A stretch of 64,000 bases of DNA from positions 14,209,915 to 14,273,914 of the forward strand of contig OU342817.1 of NCBI GenBank assembly GCA_910591455.2, in the 5' to 3' direction. Below are positions 26,645-40,427 of the stretch, piece by piece. Every line of letters begins with the position of its first letter. Position 1 is the first letter of the stretch. The position numbers and the translations under genes are program-made. The notes beneath the pieces were generated by a model. That model searched no databases. It was not told the DNA's origin and saw only the letters and a program-made list of their open reading frames with translations. The DNA comes from Pholis gunnellus (Eukaryota; Chordata; Actinopteri; Perciformes; Pholidae).

Positions 26645-26670
26645 TGTGTGTGTGTGTGTGTGTGCGTGTG
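26645..26670. repeat. Short (GT)n microsatellite
   Basis: A 26-bp GT tract with one GC interruption. A similar 20-bp tract is at 25581-25600. Confidence 0.9.
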
Positions 26671-28710
26671 TTAAGTGTTCTTTTTTTAAACTGACACGAA
26701 AATTGCCAGTGGCATAGCAATGATCCTGCTCTGAACAGGCACGTATGGAACAGGCACTGCACTTGTAGAAGTATAAATGCACCAAATCAGAGCCAAAATT
26801 AGTTAGCATCAGTTGGTTTTCATGAGAATATAAATCATAGTTTGTTGGCGGTAATTTGAACTTCAGTAGTGTCTTCCCAACACACTGCTGTTGTTATACA
26901 TTCACTGTTGGCGAGTACTACTATAAATTTAATCCATCCTGACCAATCAAATAAATGCTTTCTGCCCACTGAGCAGTGTAACAGTTAGGATGATTAAGCT
27001 TTGCCAATCACCGATTTGCACACACTAATTTCTAATCCGAAGGGCAGCAAGCTAAGTGGAGCATGTGAGTTTGAATTTTATACCAAGTCAGAGGTTTGTA
27101 GCACGGCACGACATATGGGAACGATACAGAATCCTGCAGATATTGCAGAAACAAAATGAACAGCGATATGGTCACATCCACATGCTGCTTTGACCAGAGG
27201 CTGAGCATTTAAATAGCGCTACATTTTCAACCTGCTTTTTTTTCCTGGTGAATACTAGAACCTGTGAAGCCTCTGTGTGATTTGAAAAGCATTTCAGGAT
27301 GTGACGTCAAATACACGTCATCTGACTGCAAGGCCTCCAGTCTGACTGCTTAAGTTTTAAATAAATGTTTTGTTCTTCCTGTTTAATGCAGTTTGGTATG
27401 TTTGTAAGAGTCATTATGATGTAAGCAAAGCTGCAATTATACCACAGGAAAGCTGTGGAGTAACAATATGTCTCATCCTGGGTTGTGATGGTGCGTGAGT
27501 GTGTGTTTGGCGGTGACAGCGGGGTGGGGACAAGCTGTGTGTCTTCGTCTGGAGCTTGTGGGGGAGAAAAAGACAGAAGGAAGCTGGTCTGCAGCTTACC
27601 CTTCCAGTGACTCAGCAATTTCAGAGATGAGTTTTTTGTAAATAATCCCCTTTTCTAATTTCTGCTTCCTTCACTCCTTATCCCCTTTGCCCTTTTCACA
27701 CTCCAACACCGCCTCTGCCCTCCTCGCTCCCATTAATGATTTATGTGTCATTACTTAATTGTTTTGTACATAAAAATAACATCTCATCACTGTAATGACT
27801 CTCAATTAGAGAAAAGGGGGACAGCAAATTTGATAACGCCTCCATTGTCTTAATGTCGCTCCTTTTCTAGAACGAGGGATTGAGGTAACATGTAATATGG
27901 TGAAATAAAAAAAAAGGGAAATCACTATTCAAATTCTGTTGGTTTGCGGTACGATCGTCATCTGAACACCAATCACTGACAGCCCTCATCTGTTTAGTGC
28001 AGAGAGAGAGAGAGAGACGTCAGTTGCACTTTGCTGAAAGCAGAGAGACGCAGGGACAGAAATAGACCATGCTGGGATATCTGTGAGGGGAGGAGAAGGG
28101 AGAGGCCCTGGGTATTCTGCCATCCTAGATAACACCGGCTCTACGGCTTGGTGGGGTGGAGAATGAACGCCAACAGAGACGATGAGGAGCATGAGCGGTC
28201 ATGCGCTGAACTTGTGTCTGTGTCTGCATGTGAGCAATGAGGTGGTCGCAGCAGCGGTGGCCGGATGGAAGACAGAGAAAGGAAGGGGAAAGGAAACGAG
28301 CTTCCTATTAGATTAGGAAGAGAGACTACAAGAGACACCGGAGAACGTTTGCAATGCAAGAAATGTGTCATGGCTGTAGAATGTAAACTCAGCAGAAGAT
28401 ATTGATCCTTTTCCTTAATTCAATTATTAGCACATTTTGGTTTGAGGACTGACTTGATGTTGGTTTGTTAATCTGACTGCTGTTAGTTTCACACCATTAT
28501 TCAGTCTAACATTGTGTTCTTGTTTGCCAGTTTCTCTTCGGGAGGGCAGTGACTGAGGGATCTGCCCACTTACGTTCAGTCATCACTGTTTCTAGGTACA
28601 TTTAACTGAAGTTTTTCACGTCAGCTGAGTAAATATGTCAATTTAGGAGTTGTTATTTACCGTATATACGTTGACTTCCATTGCCAAATAGGCTGTATAC
28701 GGATATAGTG

Positions 28711-28890
28711 GTGCTTTTAAGTAGATACTAACGTCAGCATGCTAACATATACTCACCAATGACAATGTTAAGCTGATGTTTGGTAGGATTTGATGATGTA
28801 AACCAGTGTTTTACTATTTAGCACTAAACATTAAGTACAACCGAGGCTGATGGGGGTGTCATAAATGTTGCCAGCATTTGGTCAAAACTA
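28711..28890 (-). mobile_element. Interspersed repeat, copy A of a family seen four times in this window
   Basis: Read on the minus strand it contains a CCCATCAGCCTCGGTTGTAC block followed by GTTAGCATGCTGACG-type words. The first is shared with the copies at 45421-45612 and 53940-54241. I recognise it as a very common percomorph repeat. No coding frame remains and the ends are not clear. Confidence 0.65.
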
Positions 28891-31660
28891 GAGGGCTGGA
28901 CAAAATGTGGTACGATAAAGGAAAAGTCAGGAGATTAAGATGCATCCTCAAAAAAAAGAAAAGAAAAGAAAAACAACAACTTGTACAGCTGTGTCAATCT
29001 TTTTCATGCTTGTGGACATTTTTCTGCCATTGTTTTTCTGGCTCTGGCTCAGGAAGATGACAAAAGTTTGATGCTTTGGAGATAACCAACAACGAGCACG
29101 AAAAGGAAAAATTCTGATTTGTGTACAGACAATCTGGGGTCTGGAACTAGCAGGAACTCTTGGAGACCACATTTGAGACACATCATGACGAAATCGGCGA
29201 GCAACCCAGCGTCCTCAGACTGGAAATCATGTCTCTCGCCATTTCAGTCCAAAGTCAGTGGCTTCCTGACATTAGCCACGTCAGATTGAACTATGGGTCA
29301 CTATGACTGGTTTGACTTTTCCTCAAAGCTCACTGTGCCCAGACCTCACTCCCACTCATTCCCATTACTCACCACTTATTTATACTTATCATATGAAGGC
29401 CAGATATGATGTAGATGGTTGTGCATGCCTCATTTGGTTTTGCCCGGATGACATGGGTTACAGAACAATAAAACGCAAATGTCTAGTCATCATGGCTGCA
29501 AATATATCTGCTCAGCATGAAGGAGAGAGAGAGAGCCATCACTCGCTTGTTGAGAGGCACAAAATGATTTAACTGTTAGCTACATCAAACCAGACTGAAT
29601 AGTTTGACTTTATTCTCATGAGCACAGTAATGTGTCTTTACTTTCTGCTTGCACATCCTTTTTTTTTTTTTTAAATGGATTTAGTTTTTCTCTTAGTAGC
29701 CACTGAAACATCTTGTTTTCATTGAATAGCTTAATGATGATCGATAATTTGACAGACGCTGTAATTGGCTGTGTTGTCTAATTGGCACGCTGTTTCGCAT
29801 GCATTAAAATATAAAAAATCAACTTTGTACCACAATTTCTAGTATATTATTCTAATCAGTGGGAGCATTCAAAGGGTGACTGGGCCTTGTTGTCCCTCCC
29901 TCCCCCCCCCTCTCTTTTTCTCCATTACACTGTACATAATTAGTTGGTATCATATTTTTTCAGTTGCAAGTGCTTCTGCTCACCTTTTCGAGGATACAGG
30001 TCACAGTTCTTCAGGTAAACATGAATACTGTTATTATCATAATTACAAATTATAGCGTGCAGGGGATTCAAATGAGTAAATGTACACGCCGTAACAAAAT
30101 GCTGAAAACTCAGACATGAATATGATTATTCAACATATGTTGGGTTTTACAACTGAATATTGTCTTGTGAACACCCGGTAGGAAGTTGTGATAAGTCATT
30201 CAAAGAATTGAGGTAGTGAACTCATAAACACTGTCAAATACTGGATGGGCAATATGAAATATATCATATTTATCAACAATACAAGTTAAAGTAGGGTACA
30301 TTGGTACAGTAGATTAAAAACAACCACTTCAAGAAGCTACAATGTGCAGAAAATTCATCTGTAATTTGAACTCGCATGTAAGTTTGCACAGTCCCAAGCT
30401 TTCAGCAAAACACTTGATTCTCCAAATCTGTTAAACTGTAGAAGCTCCCACATCTAGACTTGTGTGGCTGACACTAAAATAAGAGCAAAGCTTCCTTGAA
30501 ACAAATAAAGATAAATATGTCGTGTCATGGTGATAAACAAACGGCTCATGACACAGTGTATGCTGAGCACGGAGCCTTTTACTACATTTCTATTGCAGTT
30601 GTTTGTCTTAACGGGACTTACCTGAGGCCTGTTTGTTCCCAGGTGAGAGACAGAGAGAGACAAGGGTGCTGTGAGGACCCAGGGGTGCTCTGCGTGAATG
30701 TGATGGATGCTGTGGGGTTTCTGCATCCTCCCGACAATTAGACCGTCACTGCTGTTCCCCACTCACACCCAGAAACAGTGGTCTGCTTGAGACTCCTCAG
30801 CACACTGTCATCAATCTTTACCAAGGCCACTTAAAATCACTACTAGAGATTATGTTTCTGCACAGAGTGCTGGATTTCACTAGAAAATGCAATCCCCAAC
30901 AGTATATTAGCTATTACGGTCGCATAGCCAGACGCTGTGACGGAGCAGAACAGACTGGCCCCTGGGCTAATGCTCGACAACAACGAGAGCCCTGCTAAAG
31001 CACTGCTAAAGGGTCACGGCAACAAATAGTTTATCTTGTTTTTAGTTTTTCTCTGTTTTCTGTCACTTCCTCTCTGCCTCACATCACATCTGAGCTGTTA
31101 GTTGATTGCTTTCACTCACACAATGAATCTGCTTTCAAAGGATGGCCCAGTGATTTGTGCATTTCTCTCTGCAACTGTGTCAAAATGAGAGAAATCAGTT
31201 TTGCCTCTTTTCAGTGACCTTGAAAATATAATTCAAAAGTATATTTTCACCTCAAATTGATCTTTCACGGCCTGAATTAAAGGATCTTCTGGACCTGGAT
31301 CTTTAGAGATTTGGGAAACGTATATCCTCTAAACTTTCATTTTAAATTAATCATTCAGATCCCAATGCAGTTAGCTAAAACAGCTAATCCAGGGGGCTAA
31401 TGTCTGTGTTTACTTTAAATCAGAATCAGAGACAAGCAGCATTTTAAATGATGAGTTTATTTCCAAAGTGTCAGAAGGCTGGTGCTGCACACTGTAATGT
31501 TCTTTGTTTTTATTCATGTATTTAATTGTATTTGTTAGGGACATATTACAATATTACTGTAAACAAAGATGTTACCACTTGATGAATTGTACCATTGTTC
31601 AATTTAGCTCAAATTTGCAAATACAAACAAGACAAAACACAAAATGACACACAGCAGCAC

Positions 31661-31663
<3 letters not shown>

Positions 31664-31696
<33 letters not shown>
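31664..31696. repeat. (CA)n microsatellite, about 33 bp
   Basis: A pure CA tract in the gene-poor interval. Confidence 0.95.
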
Positions 31697-31701
<5 letters not shown>

Positions 31702-32068
31702 ACCATGTCAGCAGTAAATCTATGTTAGACAATGCATGAATATTTGTATACAAAGCAAAAATAACAACACTTTGTGTCAGTGAGCAGACATATCACTCTA
31801 GCTTTAAAGCCACTGATAGAACCGGAGCAGCTTGGTTAGCCAGCACGTTGGCTCAGAAATTGATGCTCACTTTGTATCTAGCTATCAGACTCAGAGACAA
31901 GTGTTTGAAAAGATTTACGTAAGTACACACTTGCAAAGTGTTGAAATAATAACACACTTAAACACACAGAAATACGGTGTGGGGACTTAAGTGTGTTCTG
32001 CACAGACTCGTTAATAAAAGCTCTGCAATGACAGGCATACTGTGATGGTGAATGTTTTGTCTTTCGCT

Positions 32069-32136
32069 GTGTGTGTGTGCGTGTGTGTGCGTGTGTGTGT
32101 GTGTGTGTATGAGTGTATGAGAGACACAGTGTGTGA

Positions 32137-32174
<38 letters not shown>
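32069..32174. repeat. Compound (GT)n microsatellite, about 106 bp
   Basis: Two GT blocks with GC, TATGAG and GAGACACA interruptions. It generates the Thr/His-rich open frames on the minus strand, which are not genes. Confidence 0.93.
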
Positions 32175-32175
<1 letters not shown>

Positions 32176-33763
32176 TGCTCTGATGAATAGCCACAGTGTC
32201 ACTGAGTACAGACCTTGACAGAGCAGAACAGATGAGATGATTCAGACGCCAAAGCATTGTCCTGGCTCTCATCACTTCAGTTGGCGGCCCAGAGCAAATA
32301 TTATCGTGGAAGTGGATGATGGAGTGAATTCATTGAGCGGGGGGGGGCTTTGTTTCCTGTCGCAAAACAATCACAGCTGAAACAGCCTAAAGACCTGGAG
32401 GAGATTAAATGTTTGCGAACGAAACAAAGTGCTTTGAGAGAAAAGAGGTAATAATATATGACTGGAGTCCATGAACCATACTTCCTGTTGCTCGCATATT
32501 GCTTGCATATCACTGCTTAGCATTCTGCAACCTTTTTTTTTTTTTTTCCTTCATCCTTTTTCTCTTCTCTTCTTTAAGCCAGAGGGCTCGTGGACATTTC
32601 TGGGTCGTCTGTAATGGGAAGTGTTTAGCAGAGCAGATGCATGGAGTGCTGCTCAGACCAGCTGCTCACTGAGAGCCCAGCAGTCAGGGACCTTTCAGCA
32701 TTTAACAAAAATAGCAGTAAGAAACAGTTTTCATTTTAACTTTGAAAACAGTATTCTGAGACTTTCTCAGGAAGCCATTTTCAAGCAGTTCATAATTTAC
32801 ATAAAACATTGTATTTATGAGCTGCATACTGCATGCAGGATGTGCCCTTGTTACTGTTGTTGCCCTCTTCTTCCGCCTCCTCCTCCTCTAGAGACACGCT
32901 GCTCATTACATAATTTGTTGCACATATACAGTACTCGATAAGAAATGTTAAACTCTCGACTTTAGCTGCCAATTTACTGATTCTGAATTCACATCTCACT
33001 ATTCATTACATAATGGGTTGTGTTAATCAAAGGTGTTCACATTTTAAACCTTTTTTAATGTAATTTTTTGATTCATGCACTGAAATATACAGCGTACCGC
33101 CATACGGATGAGAAAGTAGCTACAATCATATAAAATTGGGAATGACAATGGTGCTTGGCTAGATTGTAATATTTGATAAAAATTGGTTGGTTTTAAAGGA
33201 TTGTTTGTTGCTCAATAAAAGAAACCATTTTCACTATACAATCATATTAATCATACTACAGTTTGATTTATATGTATCGTGATTAGGAGACGTTGTGTAA
33301 TCGTTTTCTGACAGAAGTTGTATATTGACACGTGTGCTAATCATTGATTCCTGGATAGTTGGACTCTTTGCCATGTCTTGCCTCTTGATCTATGCCTGCA
33401 GTAAGTGTGCCACTGAATGGCAGACTGAATTACAGTTGGTTGTGAGTCACATGATTTAAAGGCCGTGTGTCCTTGGATGAAGGCTGCATTGATCACTCAG
33501 AGAAACCGCTCTCTTTCTGTCTCAATGAGGAATAAAACAAAGTCAAACGAAACCCCCACAGTGACCAAAGATAAGAGGACCTATATGAATTTAAATAAGA
33601 TGACACCGCTTGTAGAACACCACGTGACCCTTCCCTCCTGTCTGTTTCTGTGCAATTTTCTTTTGATCATTTCAGCTTGACGCATTTCTCACTTCCTCCC
33701 CAGCCCACTGTCCAGCAACTGTGATGCTACTGAGGCTGCCTGTGGCTGTAAGATGATTTACTG

Positions 33764-33765
<2 letters not shown>

Positions 33766-33859
<94 letters not shown>

Positions 33860-33869
33860 TCTCTCTGTC
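33766..33869. repeat. (CT)n microsatellite, about 104 bp
   Basis: A CT tract with several CTGT interruptions. The purine/pyrimidine strand asymmetry could favour triplex DNA. The Ser/Leu and Arg/Glu open frames here are repeat products. Confidence 0.95.
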
Positions 33870-34878
33870 GCTGTGTCTTGCTCACTGACTCATTCATGGA
33901 CTCAGAGCTTGGACCAAATGCTAATTCTGGCATTCAGATTTGAGCTGTGTTCTCTAGATGCTCCCCGGTGCAGAGGCACATGGCCGAAGCAGCTTCAGCA
34001 GAGAGGAACAGTTACAGGGCAAACGTTTAAATGTCTTCTTGCCGTACAGACACACATGGAGTTTTCCTGGGTACATCCATACCTGCAAAAGTTACACCAG
34101 TAAACCGCACCTGTTCTTATGAATTGCAGTTGCTGAAAATGCTCAAAAGCCCCGGGGGACAAAAAATGTTTTAGCTTGTAAAAGCGGGCCAAATAGGAAG
34201 TTTGCACCCAGTAAGGGAGCAGTGAGAGGGAACTGGAGGAAGATGGATGGGAGAGGGACGAGGATACCAGTAAGGAGCTAAATAAACAAATTGCCCTCTG
34301 GAGGTAAACATCCTAGTCGGTAGGGAGGGAGATGCTGATATGATTAATTGAAGTAGGACAGCCAGGGACATAGTAGAGGGCCGGCACTGCAGAGGAAACC
34401 AGGTAGAGGACAATCCTCGGCCATATACAGGATGAAACTATATACTCAGACATATAGCTTCACAACTTGGTGTAGTATCTGCCTGCAGCCACTATCAGTA
34501 CATTGCTTCCTCATTGAATTACAAAGAAATGGATAGAGAGAGAGAGAAAGAGTTTGTGTGTGTCAATAGAGCGGAAGAGCGAGAGAGAGAGGACATTATG
34601 TCACGTCAAGGTAAAACGATGTACACGCACTGCGGATGGACTCACCCACCTTTGTACCAGCCTCATGAGGATCTGAGGAGGCAACATGAATGGTGTAAAG
34701 CGCTGTGTCGAAACCTCACCTTGCATGTGATTTCCATCTCAGTGTACCATGCATAATCACTGAGGATCCAGACAGCAGTGTGTGTGTGTGTGTAAAGGAA
34801 ATAGACAGAAAAGGAAGGGGTGGGTACTGCTCCCAGGCTGCCAGAGGAGTTTGTCCTTGGACTGCCCTCATCTGTGAC

Positions 34879-34936
34879 GCACACACACACACACACACAC
34901 ACACTAACCCTTTCTCACACACACACACACACACAT
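34879..34936. repeat. Two (AC)n blocks split by a short unique segment
   Basis: AC tracts at about 34879-34904 and 34916-34936, separated by TAACCCTTTCTC. Confidence 0.9.
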
Positions 34937-35200
34937 ATACACTTCCACTGGTTCATTTACTCTCTCTCCGTATCAGACAAATATAAAACTAGGGCTTGCA
35001 TGTGCACGCTCGCGCTCTATAGGTACAGGAATAAATACACTTGCTGCTGTGCTCTGTGTGTGTGCCTGAAAGCTCTTAGACTGAGCTCAGACGTCTCATC
35101 AGGGATGCAGCAGAGCCCTTGTCTGCAGAGAGAGAGAGAGATCTCATCTGATGTGGGGTAGAATGTGGGTGGAGGGGTTGCTGGCTGATTTACAAGGTTG

Positions 35201-35202
<2 letters not shown>

Positions 35203-35238
<36 letters not shown>
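35203..35238. repeat. (GT)n microsatellite, 36 bp
   Basis: A pure GT tract in the gene-poor interval. Confidence 0.95.
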
Positions 35239-35242
<4 letters not shown>

Positions 35243-38200
35243 AGCTACGGTTAAATGTTCACATGCACTGCATCCAATACAGAGGAACAACCAACAGAGA
35301 TACACCAGTGAATAAAAGTCCACACACAGAGGTAAGTATGCCAATGCGCTCATCTTTTTATTGCACAACAATGTATCGTCTTTTTACGAACGCTTAAACG
35401 ACATTGCCACTGACTGACAGACCAGCTTATTGAGAGAGACCAGGGTGTGGCTCTGTGTTCTCGGCCAACAGAGGTGGTGGACAAGACAGCCTTTTGGACG
35501 CAGGCTCAAATCAGCCCCCACGCCCATCGCCGCCAGCTGTGCATCTCAGTCTGAAAAGACTTGACAGCCCAAAATGTTACCAGCATCCCAAGTATCCCCC
35601 CCTGATCCTTTGAGATCGATTTGGAAGTGCTGCGACTCGGGCTGGGAGCTGATTTGTCCCTGGATTGTAGACATCAACTTAGACAGAGCTGGAGTTCTGA
35701 AATACTTGAACCTTTTTGTTAAGCAGAGCACAGCCTGAGATGGTTGGCCTCCAGAGAGAAAGAGAGAGAGGACACATGCTGTGTCAGATATCTGTGCTGT
35801 TGTCTACGTACATGGTGCTGGTAAAGTGTGTCTGGATGCCCACACCGAGCTGCTCTTGCGGGCTGTGGAATGCTACTAAGTCTATGGATGTGCTAGAGTC
35901 TTTTTTTAGGAGCATTACAGTGTTTTCTTTTTTTTTTTAGTCGTGACCGTGTAACACTTTCCAGCTTGTGCTGGCGTCTCTCTCAGCCTCATGTGGGTTT
36001 CAAACGCCTAAATGGCATCATATTCTCAAGTGGGACCAACATTATAGAAGGAAAGGCACAGGAACACACACACGCACACACAAACTCAAGCACACAATAC
36101 ACAAAGTCCTGAAGCAGAGAGAAGGCTTAGGTAAGCTAAGCAGGCTACAGTAGCTACGACACAAAAGGTTTAACTGTTAGACTAAATAAAATCATTGTAC
36201 AGTAGTTTGGTTCACGACAATGTCTAGATTTGAAGGTCCCACTAAGAATCGTACACAGAACTAGAATACAAGCATGCACTCTGCTATTATCTGTCAAGGT
36301 AGCTCAACCAGGGAGTCGAGCTTGTGACTGCTGTGGCTCGTGAGCCAAATTCAGCCTCGAAGAGATCTTTGTTTTTGTTTGTTTTATGGCAAACCAGATC
36401 AGTGTGCAACCAGCATCAGAGTTTAAAGACCTGTGCAACAATATAGTTTGAGAAAGACTTTCCAGCATGTGCACATTGTCTTGTTTTGTTCCTGTATTTA
36501 TATTTATGTGCAGGCATCTCCACAGTTTTAGTTAATATTTTATTTGTCATTTTTGGCTCTGTGCAGCAAGCAGGTCATCCAAGCTAACGTCTAGACTGCC
36601 GATATCCACCAGAAGCCTGTCAGAGCTCACCCTCTCACTGTAGAAAATGTAACTTATACAGGAGGTTGTGGAAAAACGCAACAAAGTGCCCCACATCTCT
36701 GTGTATACCATATGTACAGAACATGAAAGTACAGAGTACAGCGCGCATGGTGTTGGAAGGCTCAAACCAACAAAAATGTGCAATTTTGTGTTTCCCAAAT
36801 CAGGGAAAATTATATATACTGACATTGTCATTTTAATTCAGCAATACTAGTCTTTATCTAATGTTTTTTTTTTACATATATTGCAAGTTGAAAATAAAAA
36901 CACATATTTGCATTTTTACAGGCACATACATACCACAAAAATAGACTGTGGAAACTAGATATACTAGGCACAAGGTATATACAGTCCGTGTGCATGGGGC
37001 ACATTGCAAAAACAATAAACAAATAAAATATACTAATAAATCAAAGACACTTTTACAGACAAAAAGAATACCCTGATTTGCTAACATATCAACACCAAGG
37101 CATTCAGTACCCTTAATATCTGGTACAGCGAGAATGAGAGGTTTGGAACTTAGATACTCTCAATAGTTGTCAGTCAGTGTCAAACATGTATGAGGGATTT
37201 AAATCCCACTTCACAGCAAGGTCCAAAAGAAGAACCATTAGACAATCGCACTTTGAACCCCCCGTCATCAGGCAAATACAGCGCTATATCACACACACAC
37301 AATTCGACAGTGGCGGTGAGCCAACTGACTGAACACACTTGTGACACAGACACAAAACAGATAACTGACAGAAGTATGTGCTTGGCCAGGGCTGTATCAG
37401 CTTCATGGCTGAGGGTTGAAACAGAGTGGTACTGATCAAAGTGTCGGGTATGCCATCCTTTGAGTGGGAGTGAATTACACACTACGGTATCTTACTGGAT
37501 GGACGCAATGAAACAGAGACGGTGCCTGATATTGCCTGAAACATTAGCTCTTTAACTCTCCTTCCATCTTGCTCTCACTGACTGTGGACTCATTCAAATA
37601 ATATCAGCACAGTCCTGATAGCAGCTTAATAGGGCAAACTCTGGTATTAGCACAAAGGAACAGGGAAGAGGACCAACTGATTGCACTGGAACAGTATTGA
37701 AGCACACAACAGTTATTGACTCAAATGGACTGGATTCATTCACAATCGTATTGGCATTTTGGCATCTACCTTTCCCATAGGAAAAAAGCAATACAAAGTT
37801 CCCGTGCTGCTGATGGAGTGGGTGGCAGCACTGAGACCCAGGTACGACAATGAACAAGGTTTAGTGCATGTTACTGATCAAATGGAAAGTGGAAATGTTG
37901 CCGCTCTACAGTGACAATGAGCCAGGGTTTATAAGCCATATAATGAAGCCCTTGTAAAAAAACAATCACTTACACATTGTTTCAGGACTTAAGCAGCTCT
38001 CAAAGTGATCAAAACGGCAGCGAGTTTTGTTAATAACAATCTGAGGGTTGTGTCTCCACTCGATAGATCCTTGTTTTTCTCAGCCAATCAAAATTCAAGG
38101 GGACTCTTTCGGCATGGTTAAATCAACAAGTTGATTATGGGAGGATGGAGAAGACTACATAAATCAATGAACAGCCACGCTGCTGCAATCAATAGATCTC

Positions 38201-38582
38201 TCTGAAAAGGTGGCAAACCTGAGTGAAATGTCCATTCCATCGATTTGGCTCTGGATCGATGCTCAGAGCTGAAAAGTTGGTGTTTGTTTAATGCATTGAA
38301 TCAGCTGCCTGTTTTCTTTCCCGATTGGATTCATTGTTCGTCCTTTATAGTTTAACCAGATAATGGGTCCAGAAGGAGTTCTGCACCCGTTTTAAGGGAA
38401 TAGAGCATCAAATTTCAGTTTGATTACAAGGTCAAAGTGCAACACAAGGTGGCTGACTGGATGAATTCAATGCTTGCTTTCGACCGAGGAGTTCAAAATG
38501 GTTACGACTCGCGCTCGTTCACGCCCACCACAATAAATTAACAAAAAAAAGGATCCTCTCGTTATAGATCTGGGGATGGGAT

Positions 38583-38611
38583 GTGTGTGTGTGTGTGGGG
38601 GGGAGGGGGGG
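38583..38611. repeat. (GT)n followed by G-rich run
   Basis: GT repeats pass into a run of G interrupted by one A, just beyond the candidate hcn2 transcript end. Confidence 0.9.
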
Positions 38612-38742
38612 TAACATACAGGTTAAATACAACAACGTTCTACCCAGAGAAGCATCATGAAACCTAAAAAGATCACACAGACACTCAGCAACACATACAG
38701 CATCCCCCTTGCATCATAAAAGCCTCTTTAAATCTCTGTCCC

Positions 38743-40427
38743 TTTATTTACATGGCAGTTTATATCTGATTAGCTGTCTTCCTTCTCATATGGCATACAT
38801 TCAGCAAGAGAAGGCTTTTAGGTTCAACAGGATCCGAATATTTAGAACAAATACAACCAAAGCCGAAATTTGAACGATGGGTTTGTTGGGGATCAAAATG
38901 TTGAGACATTCATGGGAGTCTTGTGTGATATGGGGCATATGGAGACTAGCAAAGCAGGCATTTGTGCCCCATATTGCCCACCCCCATTCATCTTACAATT
39001 TAATTTCTTCAAATGGGTTTTAAAGTGACGATTTTGAGGATCTGACTTGTTGAACTCAAAGTGCGGATTCCTCCTGTGACTCTAAACCAGTTTTGAGCAG
39101 TTTGTCCCGTCTGTTTTAACGAAAATGGCACTGCATGTCCTCTCATTCCCTCCCAACATTTTTGGTTAAGGTAACAACATGGTCACTGGATTACAATACT
39201 TCAAGTGAAGCCACAATAGCTGCTGGATTCTTTAAAATTTCACATTAAAAAGAAAACAAAAGGAAAACTTTCCTGTACAGCATATGTAAAGATATTTATA
39301 TTCATATATATTTATATATAGGCGGGGTAGAGTATTGCAGAATTATATTGCATGTGTTAATCAATAAACCTAGACAAAAACAAGCAATTATACAGTATGG
39401 GTTGTTCACAAATGTTTCCTTTCGATAAAGCTCAGATTATTTAACCACCTTTGCCTTCAGGGTTACAATCAGTGCACTGACAAAACAGCTGACCGCCTCC
39501 CAGATGTTTCATGAAAACAGGTCAGTGCTGCCGTCAGCATGTGAAACCAATCGCGCTTGACAAAGCAAGTGTGTGTGAGTCCATCCTCTGAAAATTGAAC
39601 CAAAACATACCAACAAACTCATGCACACAAACTTACACCCACATATATACATACACACAAACCAAATATATGGCTTCTAACGTTGAATCAAGGCAGTTAA
39701 ATAAATGGCATTTTCTTCTATGTTTCTTTTTTAGTTGATACAGACACAACCAGACTTTGTGTTCAAGCTCAACTTTGGTTTGGGTAGATACAATGAATAT
39801 AATATCCCTCCGTACTTTTTTCATCAACTATTTACACATCGATGTAAGATCGACCAGCGGTCTAAAACACTATTTTCACTACTATTTAAACAATATGAAG
39901 AGCAATGTGTTCTTTTGCTACGACAGCTTATACAGAAAAAGTACACTCAAAACACTTTTTAAACGCTTAAAATGTCATTGTCATTTGACCTCAAGTCCCT
40001 GATTTTCATTTTTAAGTCCAGCTCCTGCTAGATTGCATTGCATGGATTCTACACAGTATGCAATAGTTACATAAATCATACTTTTCTTTATACCTTTACA
40101 GTAAAGACAGCGATATACAGTAGGTGTTTGGAAGCAGAGTGTAAGGGGTGATACTAAGACTAAAGTTGCTGGCACAGTAGACTAGACCAGTTCCACCTTA
40201 AGTTATACTAGTTTAATTGTATAGACTTCTCCTAGCCAAAGTGTCTAAAGACTTTGAGTTGCTCTTTTCCTTCTGCTGACACCAGCACCACAGTGCATCC
40301 AGGTCCACTGACTGGTGCCGCTGGCGGTAGCTGATTGGTCATTTAGCAGGCTGACAGATCAGCTGGATTGACCTAAAACAAACAGATTCTCCTACAAAAA
40401 AGGCCTCTTTCCTGAACTCTACCAGGG
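38743..40427 (-). other. hcn2: Probable hcn2 3' UTR
   Basis: Non-coding A/T-rich sequence after the hcn2 stop on the minus strand. A minus-strand AATAAA (TTTATT at 38743-38748 on plus) would give a 3' UTR of about 1.7 kb. Long 3' UTRs are usual for neuronal channel genes, and other hexamers further down, such as near 36538, could extend it. Confidence 0.35.

Larger units (their letters stand above)
22501..38742. other. Gene-poor interval between spindlin and hcn2
   Basis: About 16 kb with no exon I can support on either strand. It contains many GT/CA, CT and CTCCT tracts, an old interspersed repeat at 28711-28890 and a retroposon-like tail near 23290-23317. The lower part may belong to the hcn2 3' UTR if that transcript ends later than the candidate signal at 38743. 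Enhancers cannot be judged from one sequence. Confidence 0.55.

Noticed and set aside
33766..33869. Regular repeat that might be taken for a CRISPR or satellite array
   Set aside because: It is a simple CT microsatellite without distinct repeats and unique spacers.
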